In this document: positions 56,562-64,000 of the stretch, piece after piece
Layout of the letters: each line of letters begins with the position of its first letter
Position numbering within the stretch: position 1 is the stretch's first letter
NCBI GenBank assembly: GCA_003670575.1
Contig: QWRD01000001.1
Location: 124,001-188,000, forward strand
Direction: 5' to 3'
Length of the DNA: 64,000 nt
Source of the DNA: Chloroflexota bacterium
GTDB lineage: Bacteria > Chloroflexota > Dehalococcoidia > UBA2979
Made by a program: the position numbers and the translations under genes
The notes under the pieces: model-generated
The model's input: the letters and a program-made list of their open reading frames with translations, nothing else
Told to the model about the DNA's origin: nothing
Databases searched by the model: none

Positions 56562-57380
56562 ATGCTTTGGAACAAAATCGCACTCGCCGTAGTTGGTGTG
56601 CTGGTGCTGGTGACCGGCCTGACCTCTGTGGTGAGCGCAGACGGTGGGGGCGACAACTCCGCAGCGGTGAACGAAGCTGCGGCCACCCCAGCCACGATTT
56701 GTGCCACCACCTCCACCACGCCCGGTATCAACGCCCTCTGCGCGCTGTGGCTGGGCGACACCTTGCCACAGCGCGCGAAGCACATGATTGGATCCGTGAT
56801 CGAACGACTGGCCGCAGGTGATGCGCCTGACAGCGCGAACGGCGGTGACAGCGATGACGACGACAAGCCCGCACGAGGCCTGGGGCAGTGCATGGACGTG
56901 CTGACCGAGCAGGCAGTGAACGCCCCTGCGGCTGTGGTGACCCGCTGCAACAGCCTTGAGGCGGGTGCGCTGTCCCGGCTGTGTGAGCACGCCTCTACGC
57001 TCCCGGGTGGCGTGCCCACCTCGCTGACCGCGCGCTGTGCGGCGGCCGAGCAGGAGGTGCAGCAGGAGGCGCTGGCGCGCACGAAGGCCGCCTGCACCGC
57101 GTTCGTCGCAACGCACCCCGCTGCCACCGGCGAGCGTGCCGCGTTCTGCTCGCGTGTCATCGCCGGTACGCAAACCGCCGAGGACTTGCAGCGCATTCAG
57201 CAGGATGGCGTGCCAGCCGGGCAGCAAGGCGAGACGCGCCGCGAGCACGAGGGGCACGATGGTCCGACCGGGCCGTCGACGCAGGCTGCACCGTCCGGTG
57301 CGTCCGGCGGGCTACGTCAGAGCGGCATGGAGGCGGGTCATTCCGCCGCGGCGGTGGCGATCGGTAACACAAGAGGCTGA
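56562..57380 (+). CDS. Secreted cysteine-rich protein of unknown function
   Basis: This 272-residue precursor has a signal peptide (residues 4-26, IALAVVGVLVLVTGLTSVVSA). The mature part has about ten cysteines in pairs, for example ICATT/LCALW, QCMDV/RCNSL, LCEH/RCAAA and ACTAF/FCSRV, suggesting disulphide-bonded helices, and a low-complexity Gly/Gln/His end. No family recognised. ATG 56562 gives the signal peptide; a nearby ATG at 56550 is out of frame. The stop runs into a strong terminator, and the ECF sigma gene follows. Confidence 0.7.
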   Translation: MLWNKIALAVVGVLVLVTGLTSVVSADGGGDNSAAVNEAAATPATICATTSTTPGINALCALWLGDTLPQRAKHMIGSVIERLAAGDAPDSANGGDSDDDDKPARGLGQCMDVLTEQAVNAPAAVVTRCNSLEAGALSRLCEHASTLPGGVPTSLTARCAAAEQEVQQEALARTKAACTAFVATHPAATGERAAFCSRVIAGTQTAEDLQRIQQDGVPAGQQGETRREHEGHDGPTGPSTQAAPSGASGGLRQSGMEAGHSAAAVAIGNTRG

Positions 57381-57430
57381 CGATACGGGGTGTCCCACCT
57401 GCGCAACCGATGGGACACCCGTATCGTCTT
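57379..57430 (+). terminator. Terminator between the secreted-protein and sigma genes
   Basis: Arms 57379-57397 and 57411-57428 pair over 18 positions with one bulged G, around a 13-base loop, followed by TT. The palindrome starts at the last base of the TGA stop region, so the secreted-protein gene ends in it. Confidence 0.75.
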
Positions 57431-57437
57431 TGGCACC

Positions 57438-58061
57438 GTGATCAACGAACTGTCGCCGGCATCGACCAACGCGTCGACAACGCTCGCCCTCCGGGCTGCC
57501 GAGGCGGAGCGCGCTGTCGTCGATGGGTTGGTGCGGCAGGCGAGCGGTGGCAACGCGGAGGCCTTCGGTGCGCTGTACGACCGCTTCCAGGCAGAGATTC
57601 TGCGGTACCTCATCCATCGACTGCACGACCGTGAGCAGGCCGAGGATCTGACGCAGCAGGTCTTCTTGAAGGCCTGGCAGGCAATCCCGCGGTATGAACA
57701 GCGCAGCATCCCGTTCAAGGCGTGGCTCTATCGGATGGCACACAACCAGATGGTCGACCACTTCCGGACGACGGGACGGGCCAGCCGACGCACCGTGGAC
57801 CTGGAGGGGGTCGACCCCGCCGAGCCTGCGGAGGCCGAGGCACTCGTGCTGGCGGCGGAGAGTCGGGCGTTACTGGATGCCGCACTCGCGCGGCTCAGCG
57901 AGGATCATCGACAGGTGCTGACACTGCGTTTTCTGATGGAGCATTCCGCGGCAGAGATCGGTCAAATCATGGGGCGCAAAGAAGTGACCATACGCGGGAT
58001 GCAACTTCGGGCACTGCGAGCGCTGCGCGTGGAGATTGAACAGATGGGTGGTCGACCGTGA
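57438..58061 (+). CDS. ECF-type RNA polymerase sigma factor
   Basis: This 207-residue sigma factor has region 2 (AFGALYDRFQAEILRYLIHRL, QAEDLTQQVFLKAWQAIPRY, WLYRMAHNQMVDHFR) and region 4 (ALARLSEDHRQVLTLRFLMEHSAAEIGQIMGRKEVTIRGMQLRALRALR). GTG 57438 is chosen because the longer frame (from 57390) lies inside the terminator hairpin. The stop overlaps the next gene (GTGA), which encodes a FecR-domain protein, probably its regulator. Confidence 0.88.
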   Translation: MINELSPASTNASTTLALRAAEAERAVVDGLVRQASGGNAEAFGALYDRFQAEILRYLIHRLHDREQAEDLTQQVFLKAWQAIPRYEQRSIPFKAWLYRMAHNQMVDHFRTTGRASRRTVDLEGVDPAEPAEAEALVLAAESRALLDAALARLSEDHRQVLTLRFLMEHSAAEIGQIMGRKEVTIRGMQLRALRALRVEIEQMGGRP

Positions 58062-59863
58062 GCCCCCAGTCCTCATTCGACCAGGTGCTCGACCAGTGCC
58101 TGGATGACGTGCGCACGGGACGCCGCAGCGTTGCGGAGTGCCTGGCGCGTTGGCCGCGACACGCGGCAACGCTGGAGCCGCTGCTGCGCACCGCTGCGAC
58201 GCTGGGCAGCCTCGCCACGGCCGACGTGCCGGACGCGACGGTGGACCCGCGACGACGCGCCGCGTTCATGGCCGCGCTCGCCGTGACGCCGCAGCAGCGT
58301 CCTGGCTGGTCCGCATCGCGCGCGTTCAGTCGGTTCGGCGGCTGGTTGCGCGGCACGATCCGGATGGCTGCGATCGCCGCGCCAGTGGCCATTGTTGCGC
58401 TGGTGTTGATGTTTGGGCGCGGCACGCCCGCGGGCGCGGCCACCCTCACGGTGTTCAGCGGCACGGTTGAGCGTGTCGAGGGCGACCACTGGGTCAGCGT
58501 CGCCGATGACGCGCGGCTGATGGAGGGCGCGCGTCTACGCACCGATGCTGCCGGACGCGCGGTGCTGACCTTCGAGGACGGTTCCACCGTGGCAGTCGAT
58601 CCGCAGACCGAGCTGGCGATCGAGCGGGCGCGCGTCGGCACCTCGCGCGAGATCGCCGTGCGTCAGTGGAGCGGGCGGCTCTGGAGCCATGTGGAGCCGT
58701 CCGACCGCGCAGGCGCCTCGTTCACCGTGCGCACGCCGGAGGCGACCGTGGTCGCGCACGGCACCGTGTTCGAGACCGCGATCACCGAGGGTGAGACCGC
58801 CGTGAACACTGCAGAAGGTGTGGTGGAGGTGCAGGCCGGACAGCAGAAACAACGCGTCGCGCAGGGCGAGTCGGCGACGGCGCGACCCTCCGCCGTGGTG
58901 TCCGCGCCGGAGCGGGCGAGGAGCCTCGTGCCCGCTGAGATTTCCATCGACGGGCCATTCGCCGTCTCGCTGATCGGTCCGGGCGGGCGCGCCACCGGGA
59001 CGCGGCCGGATGGCATCGTCTACCAGCAGATTCCCGGTGCGGTCTTCGGCGCGTCGACGGCCGGGCAACGCCTCGCAGTTGGCGGCGTGGAGGCGGGCGC
59101 GTACACCGTGGTGGTGCGACGTACCGGCGCGGGCGAGGGGGCCGTCCGCTTCACCGTGGCCGGCGTGGAGCGCAGTCTCGCCCTCACCGCGGACAGCGAC
59201 GCGGCAACGGTGCCGCTGCGCGTCTCGGCCGAGGGTGGACGCACGCGGCTGGATGCGGACGGCGATGGCCCCAATCGCGAGGGGCCGCGTTTCACCTCGG
59301 GTACACCGGTGGCGGCCGCGCAGGAGCGTGTGGTCGTCACGGAGCAGCAGCGTGAGCGCGCGGCGCAGCGGCGCGGCGAGGAGGCCAGCGCGACGCCGCT
59401 GCGCCGCCCCGCCTTCGCGCCGACGCCAACCATCGGGGCGGGAACGCCGACGTCGCCGCCACGCGAGCGTGAGCGCGAGGGGGCGGCAGGGGCCACCGGG
59501 CCGGTGCCGGGACAGGAACTGCGACCGCCGGAGCAGCAGCGGACGCCGGTTCCGCAGCGTCCGGGCGAGTCGCCACGCCCCACAGAGCCTCGGCGGGAGA
59601 CCGGGCCGCAGCGGCAGCGTACGTAGGAGAGCGAACGCGAGAACGAGCGTGAGGATGAGACGGACTTGCGACGCACTCCGCCGCAGCGTCCGGTGCAGAC
59701 CCCACCAGCGCGCCCGGTGGTGCCGAATCGGCCGGATGGCGGGGTGGTCGTGCCGACCCCGGTCGTGCCGACGCCTACGGTGCGCGCCGAGGAACGCCGC
59801 CCGCAGATCGCAACCCCTGCGCCGATCTCGACGCCACCGCCGCTCCGTCGACCGGGCGGCTAA
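58058..59863 (+). CDS. FecR-domain membrane protein, interrupted by TAG at 59624
   Basis: From GTG 58058 the frame runs to a TAG at 59624-59626 (522 residues), then continues in the same frame without a stop to TAA at 59863, adding 78 Pro/Arg-rich residues of matching composition. The N-terminal 100 residues resemble a zinc-free anti-sigma region; one helix follows (MAAIAAPVAIVALVLMF), then a FecR domain (FSGTVERVEGDHWVSV, GRAVLTFEDGSTVAVDPQTELAIERA, VVAHGTVFET) and a long Pro/Arg/Gln tail. Such proteins control or sense for ECF sigma factors. The four-base overlap with the sigma gene supports this. Confidence 0.8.
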
Positions 59864-59902
59864 TCCGACCGGCGTGCACCGTAGGCCTCGGAACGCTAGG
59901 CG

Positions 59903-60955
59903 CTACGACACGAACGGCGGTACGCCGACGCCCGCGGCTGTCTCCTGAATCTGGCGCCACGTTTCGTCGTCCACCTCGACACCTTCGGAACGGGCGGCGC
60001 GTGCCCAACGCTCCGGCTCGCCGGGGATCACGATGCGGTCAAACCCGGCTGCGAGCGGTGGTGACTGGACATAATCGATGAGCGCGCCGAACGTCGAGGC
60101 GAATTCGCCGACCGGACGGAAGTGCGCGATATCGATCGCCATTGTGAAGAGTCCGTTGCCGCCGCTGGGCCCGCCGGCACGGCTGGTGCCGGCCGGGGAG
60201 AGCGCCCCCGCGAGCGCCTCAACCACCAGCGCGAGCCCGAATCCCTTGTGCGCGCTGTCGCCGCCGAGCGGTAGGATCGCGCCGGCAGGGGGGCCGTAGT
60301 ATGCGGCCGGGTCCGTGCTCGGGCGGCCCTCGGCATCGACGACCCAGCCCTCGTGCAGTTGGTCACCGCGGTTGCGGGCGAGCCGCACCTTGCCCTCCGC
60401 GACCACCGAGGTGGTCATATCCAGCAGGAACGGTGCGTCCGCGTCGGGCGTCGGGAACGCGACGACGATCGGGTTCGGGGAGAGCCGCCGCTCGCGGCCA
60501 CCGGGTGGGGCCATCACCTGCCCACCGCCGTGGTTGTTCACCATCGCGATGCCGATCATGCCCTCGGCGGCGGCCTGTTCGCCGTACGCGCCGACCCGGC
60601 CGACGTGCCCGCACTGGTGCGCCACGGCGATACCGACGCCATACGCGCGCGCCTTCTCGATCGCGATCGCCATCGTGCGTTCTGCGACCACCTGCCCGAA
60701 GTTCCAGCCGCCGTCGATGACAGCAGTCGTCTCGGTCTCGCGTTCCACTCGCACCGGTTGGCCGGGGACGATGCGCCCACCCTGCATGTCGCGCACGTAG
60801 CGCTCCACGCGAATCACGCCATGCGAGTCGTGCCCCATCAGGTTCGCATCGACGAGGTGCGAGGCGACCAGCGTGGCGTCCGCTTCCGGTGTGCCTGCAG
60901 CCGTAAAGATGCGCGCCACGTAGTCCGTCAGCGCAGCCGGTGTCAGCGTCGGCAT
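59903..60955 (-). CDS. Malate/L-lactate dehydrogenase (Ldh2/YlbC) family oxidoreductase
   Basis: This 350-residue NAD(P)-dependent enzyme has the family motif NLMGHDSHGVIRVERYV, VIDGGWNFGQVVAE, GVGIAVAHQCGHVGRVGAYGEQAA and MVNNHGGGQVMAPPGG, with LGGDSAHKGFGLALVVE near the end. Members oxidise malate, L-lactate, sulfolactate or ureidoglycolate. ATG 60955 marks the start of homology. The substrate is open. Confidence 0.88.
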   Translation of the reverse strand: MPTLTPAALTDYVARIFTAAGTPEADATLVASHLVDANLMGHDSHGVIRVERYVRDMQGGRIVPGQPVRVERETETTAVIDGGWNFGQVVAERTMAIAIEKARAYGVGIAVAHQCGHVGRVGAYGEQAAAEGMIGIAMVNNHGGGQVMAPPGGRERRLSPNPIVVAFPTPDADAPFLLDMTTSVVAEGKVRLARNRGDQLHEGWVVDAEGRPSTDPAAYYGPPAGAILPLGGDSAHKGFGLALVVEALAGALSPAGTSRAGGPSGGNGLFTMAIDIAHFRPVGEFASTFGALIDYVQSPPLAAGFDRIVIPGEPERWARAARSEGVEVDDETWRQIQETAAGVGVPPFVS

Positions 60956-61117
60956 GCTACTGGCCCGCTTCGGCGCGACAGCACGTCGACGGCCTGTGCC
61001 ACACGTACGGGGTTGTGTTCGTTTGCAACGGGGGTGCCTCCTCAGCATGTCCGCCGGGAGCGTACCATCGACGCAGCCGATGGGGCTCTGGTTGCCGCGG
61101 GATGTGGAGCGACGCTG

Positions 61118-61636
61118 ATGGCGTATTACGAGGTGATGGATTCGCCGCTCGGCCCGATCTTCATTGGTGGTTCCGCGGCCGGGGTGCATCGCATCGACTT
61201 CCTCGCCGAGGTGCGCGAGGAGGCCGCCGAGGTGGCGCGACTGGTGCGCGATGCCGGTGAGCCTGTGGTCCGCGATGCTGCGGCTGCCGCCCCGGCCATC
61301 GATGCGTTGCGCGCGTACTTCCAGGGCCACGGCAGTGAGTTCGCGCTGCCACTCGCGGCGCGAGGAACGGCGTTCCAGTGCGCAGTGTGGCAGGCGCTGC
61401 TCGACATTCCGGCGGGACGCACCGCGTCCTACGGCGAGGTGGCACGAGCCGCAGGCTTCCCCGGATCAGCTCGTGCCACGGGGGCAGCGATCGGTCGGAA
61501 TCCCATCGCCATCGTCGTGCCGTGCCATCGCGTGATCGGTGCGGACGGCAGCCTCACCGGCTACGCCAGTGGCCTGGACCGCAAGCGCTGGCTGCTCGTG
61601 CACGAGGCGCAGGCGCTCGTGCCGGCGTTGCGCTAG
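61118..61636 (+). CDS. ogt: Methylated-DNA--protein-cysteine methyltransferase
   Basis: This 172-residue DNA repair protein transfers methyl groups from O6-methylguanine to its own cysteine in VPCHRVIGADGSLTGYASG. GTAFQCAVWQALLDIPAGRTASYGEVA and GAAIGRNPIAIVVPCHR are complete. GGAG nine bases ahead of ATG 61118 sets the start; the long open frame upstream is a shadow of the dehydrogenase gene. Its stop shares CTAG with the opposing gene. Confidence 0.93.
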   Translation: MAYYEVMDSPLGPIFIGGSAAGVHRIDFLAEVREEAAEVARLVRDAGEPVVRDAAAAAPAIDALRAYFQGHGSEFALPLAARGTAFQCAVWQALLDIPAGRTASYGEVARAAGFPGSARATGAAIGRNPIAIVVPCHRVIGADGSLTGYASGLDRKRWLLVHEAQALVPALR

Positions 61637-63120
61637 GCCGCCTCGGCGAGGTTCGCGGGGCGCGTCGCCATGGCCTCCAGCGTGGGGTACGGATAGAGTT
61701 CGGCCGCGTTCATTCGCTTGCCGACCGCCAGCACGAACTCCAGGTGGTTGCGCCGCAAGTCTGCCGGCGACTTCAGCCCCACGGAGCGTGTGACCGTCAT
61801 GAGGTCGTCCTGCACGGCCCGCGCATACGCGGCAACACGCTGTGCTTTGTCCTGCGGCACCAGACCGCGCTGCCGCCATTTGCTCTGCGTCGCGACCCCG
61901 GTGGGGCATTCGTTGGTGTGACAGCGCAGCGCCTGGATACAGCCGATGGAGAAGAGGAACTCGCGCGCGATGCTGACCAGGTCGGCGCCGAGCGCCATCG
62001 CAGCGGCGACATCCGCACCGTTCGTCGCCCGACCCGCCGCGATGATGGTGATGCGGTCACGCACGCCGTGCCGCCGGTAGGCGTTGTCGACGGCGACTAC
62101 CGCGTCGCGCATCGGCAGACCCATGTGGTCTGTGAGCGAGGGCGGCGCAGCGCCCGTGCCACCCTCGGCACCATCGACGGAGATGTAGTCCGGCCCACGT
62201 CCGCTGCGTGCAAACTCGGTGGCCAGTTCCTCGATGAATTGCGTGTCGCCGATCACGATCTTCATGCCGACCGGCACCGGTACTGCGGCCTGCACCGCCT
62301 CGATGAAGTCGATGAGTGACGCAGTGTCGTGGTACTCGGAGAAGCGGTTCGGCTGGACCGACGGCTTGCCCGCCGGGATGCCGCGGATCGTCGCAATCTC
62401 CTCGGTGACCTTCGCGCCGGGGAGGATGCCGCCTTTGCCCGGCTTCGCGCCCTGGCTGAGTTTGATCTCGATCGCGCGAATCTGCGGCATTCGCCCGATC
62501 TCGGCGAGGCGCGCCCAATCGAGCGTCCCCTCCGGCGTGCGCACGCCATACTTCCCGGGCCCGACCTGGAAGATCACGTCGCCGCCGCCTTCGAGGTGGT
62601 ACGGCGCCAGTCCACCCTCGCCGGTGTTGATGTAGCAGCCGGCCTCGGCCGCGCCCATCGCCAGCGCGCGCACCGCCGCCGCCGACAGCGCCCCGAACGA
62701 CATGGGCGCGACGTTGATGCGCGAATGTACTCGGAACGGTCGCGGTCGGTTGGGGCCGACGACGTGCGGTGCGCCGGCGTTCGGAGCCTCCTCGGTCAGC
62801 GTCGCGAAGACCGAGGGCAGGAAGTGGAACGAGCCGGCCGCCCAGGTATCCAGTTGGGTTCCGAAGCCCACGGCGTTGTTCATGCCCTTGGCCGCTTGAT
62901 ACACCCACGACCGCTGCGCCCGGTTGTATGGTCGCTCGTCCAGGTCGCCGGTGACGATGTACTGGCGCAGCTCCGGGCCGACCATCTCGACCAGGTAGCG
63001 GAGCCGCCCGAGCAGGGGATAGACCCGGCGGATTGCATGCTTCCGCTGCCGCAGGTCTTGCACCGCCAGCAAAGCGAGCACGGCGACCACCACAACAGCA
63101 CCAGTCAGCCATGCGTCCAT
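61633..63120 (-). CDS. FMN-binding glutamate-synthase-like protein
   Basis: This 495-residue protein has an N-terminal membrane helix (residues 6-22) and the FMN and cluster-binding core of glutamate synthase large subunit: NVAPMSFGALSAAAVRALAMGA, NTGEGGLAPYHLEGGGDVIFQVGPGKYG, AIEIKLSQGAKPGKGGILPG, ISVDGAEGGTGAAP and the 3Fe-4S cysteines in CIQALRCHTNECPTGVATQ. Without a GltD partner or amidotransferase domain it is in the GlxD/archaeal-type group whose reaction is uncertain. Confidence 0.9.
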   Translation of the reverse strand: MDAWLTGAVVVVAVLALLAVQDLRQRKHAIRRVYPLLGRLRYLVEMVGPELRQYIVTGDLDERPYNRAQRSWVYQAAKGMNNAVGFGTQLDTWAAGSFHFLPSVFATLTEEAPNAGAPHVVGPNRPRPFRVHSRINVAPMSFGALSAAAVRALAMGAAEAGCYINTGEGGLAPYHLEGGGDVIFQVGPGKYGVRTPEGTLDWARLAEIGRMPQIRAIEIKLSQGAKPGKGGILPGAKVTEEIATIRGIPAGKPSVQPNRFSEYHDTASLIDFIEAVQAAVPVPVGMKIVIGDTQFIEELATEFARSGRGPDYISVDGAEGGTGAAPPSLTDHMGLPMRDAVVAVDNAYRRHGVRDRITIIAAGRATNGADVAAAMALGADLVSIAREFLFSIGCIQALRCHTNECPTGVATQSKWRQRGLVPQDKAQRVAAYARAVQDDLMTVTRSVGLKSPADLRRNHLEFVLAVGKRMNAAELYPYPTLEAMATRPANLAEAA

Positions 63121-63218
63121 GCGGGCCTCCTGTGTAGAGAGTCGGTGAACCGTGGCCCGCGCGTAGGTGGAGCCTCGATCGGTTGCGTACTGTCAGGTGC
63201 CGTCAGGAGGGAGGGGTG

Positions 63219-63318
63219 CCCTCACCCCCGGCCCCTCTCCCCGCAGGCGGGGCGAGGGGAGCAGGAGGCGCTTGGGTCGACCCCCTCCCCTCAACGGGGG
63301 AGGGTTGGGGTGGGGGTC
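63219..63318. repeat. GC-rich palindromic intergenic repeat
   Basis: Hairpin one: CCCCTC-T-CCCCGC-AG-GCGGGG-C-GAGGGG (63232-63259). Hairpin two: CCCTCCCC-TCAAC-GGGGGAGGG (63283-63304). The outer CCTCACCCCC and GGGGTGGGGG can also pair. In the short reading frames it encodes the pattern LTPGPSPRRRGEG, a mark of dispersed intergenic palindromes found in many GC-rich bacteria. It occupies most of the 268-base gap; nothing else is seen there. Confidence 0.65.
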
Positions 63319-63388
63319 TCCCGGCATCTCGGGCGTGCCGGACGTGCCGGGCACGCCACTCGCCGCGCGCGCCGAACGGCGCCGCTGC

Positions 63389-64000
63389 TCAGCCGCCGAG
63401 CGCGTTCCAACGGTCGATGTGGCCGAGCAGTTCCGGCAGGCGATCGATGGTGGCAGCCGGTGTCACTTCGAAGGGTGGGACGGAGGGGTTCGGGCGGAGC
63501 ACGCCACGCATCCCGAGGCGCTGCGCCCCGTACACGTCGTCGTACGGCCGGTCGCCGACGAATACCGCCCGTGCCGGGTCGGTCACGCCGAGCGCCGCCA
63601 GTGCCGCCTCGAACGTCGAGGGGTGCGGCTTCATGTACGGCAACTCGCTGGAGTACAGCCGTGCGTCCAGCAGCTCGGCGAGACCGTCACGCTCCAGAAA
63701 GTGCTCGTGGAAGGCGCGGGGCCAGTGCGTGTTGGAGAGCAGCGCGGTGCGGATGCCGCGTGCGCGCAACCCCGCCAGCATCGGTGCGGCGTCCGGGTCG
63801 TGGCGGATGTGCGGGGTCCATGAGTCGAGGTAGTGCGTCGCCGCCTCCTCGAATACCGCCTCCGCCACGTCGACGCCGATCGTCTCACGCGCCTCGGCGA
63901 GCAGCTCGGCGAGCGTGGATGAGCGCTGATCAGTCTCCGTGCGCGCCCAGTACGCCACCTCCACGGCCGTGAGTTGCGCCGTCACCTCGGCCTCCCGATC
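63389..64000 (-). CDS. HAD-superfamily hydrolase (5' end outside window)
   Basis: The frame is still open at base 64000, so the N-terminus with the DxDxT motif lies outside. Visible are motif II LLSNTHWPRAF, the motif III lysine in MKPHPSTFEAAL and motif IV VFVGDRPYDDVYGAQRLGM, plus a four-helix cap region at the start. It belongs to the phosphatase subfamily IA (phosphoglycolate phosphatase-like). The GTG at 63985 is an internal codon, not the true start. Confidence 0.85.
   Translation of the reverse strand, partial: DREAEVTAQLTAVEVAYWARTETDQRSSTLAELLAEARETIGVDVAEAVFEEAATHYLDSWTPHIRHDPDAAPMLAGLRARGIRTALLSNTHWPRAFHEHFLERDGLAELLDARLYSSELPYMKPHPSTFEAALAALGVTDPARAVFVGDRPYDDVYGAQRLGMRGVLRPNPSVPPFEVTPAATIDRLPELLGHIDRWNALGG

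Noticed and set aside
57390-57437. Upstream start for the ECF sigma factor
   Set aside because: That segment is inside the terminator hairpin and has no homology; GTG 57438 fits better.
19254-59626. Reassignment of TAG as a sense codon
   Set aside because: Two of three in-frame stops are TAG, but TAG is also the normal stop of many intact genes here (for example atpE, atpH, atpA, atpC, pyrF), and the third is TAA.
63219-63318. CRISPR-like repeat
   Set aside because: The repeats are inverted and unequal with no regular spacers and no cas genes.
63167-63833. Plus-strand frames of about 215 codons at the right end
   Set aside because: They translate the palindromic repeat and the antisense of the HAD gene; no real motifs.

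Overview
The window is a very G+C-rich, tightly packed bacterial chromosome segment with no rRNA, tRNA, CRISPR array, transposase or phage gene that I can see. Gene content fits a Chloroflexota bacterium (Dehalococcoidia/Tepidiforma-like or Thermomicrobia-like): an atpI-B-E-F-H-A-G-D-C operon whose subunits b and c carry signal-like N-termini, Rex beside MreB, a MoxR-DUF58-DUF4129 operon, DUF951 next to a bifunctional-nuclease gene, a non-mevalonate IspH, and many promoters whose -10 box lies six bases before the start codon (leaderless mRNAs). The taxonomic placement is inference from gene content.

Layout. 0-9.1 kb: a NorD-type VWA protein (cut by the left edge), chromate transporter, solo HicB-like protein, an unknown gene coupled to cinA, then divergently MoxR-DUF58-DUF4129. 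9.2-11.7 kb: murI-pyrF-DUF951 and a bifunctional nuclease with its own leaderless promoter. 11.8-19.2 kb: the complete F1Fo ATP synthase operon. 19.25-21.0 kb: a converging DuOB-DUF488-DUF488 operon, translationally coupled, whose first gene has an in-frame amber codon. 21.1-28.3 kb: cyclophilin lipoprotein, murA (catalytic Cys replaced by Asp), mreB (no normal start codon), rex with a likely operator on its own promoter, a VanZ-like gene, pabB-pabC. 28.5-31 kb: a broken, degenerate response regulator, ispH and an esterase. 31.1-34.7 kb: a Lys/Ala/Pro micropeptide with its own promoter, then a copper regulon (metal-binding protein, csoR, copA) behind a CsoR-like palindrome. 34.7-38.5 kb: RibD-like reductase, thioredoxin-like lipoprotein, YibE/F protein and sortase, all leftward. 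38.5-41.3 kb: an RRM RNA-binding protein with a perfect terminator, then a cyclic-di-AMP (ydaO-type) riboswitch leading a membrane glycosyltransferase.

41.3-46.8 kb: a CaCA antiporter split by an in-frame stop, DUF77 protein, secreted TIM-barrel-like protein, DehI-like protein, SCO1664-family protein, inositol monophosphatase-like protein. 46.8-52.8 kb: small membrane proteins, a lamin-tail surface protein, methyltransferase, FAD oxidoreductase, sugar nucleotidyltransferase. 52.9-56.4 kb: an overlapping ClpS-like / acyl-CoA ligase / ClpS operon, then argC. 56.5-59.9 kb: Cys-rich secreted protein, ECF sigma factor and FecR-domain partner. 59.9-64 kb: Ldh-type dehydrogenase, O6-methylguanine-DNA methyltransferase, glutamate-synthase-like protein, a GC-rich palindromic repeat, and a HAD phosphatase cut by the right edge.

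Most of this is core metabolism and envelope biology: energy (ATP synthase, Rex), peptidoglycan and shape (MurI, MurA, MreB), folate (PabBC), isoprenoids (IspH). The most unusual points are the c-di-AMP riboswitch on a glycosyltransferase, the ClpS-ligase-ClpS operon, the micropeptide, Asp-type MurA, the Rex and CsoR operators, and several genes each carrying one inactivating lesion.
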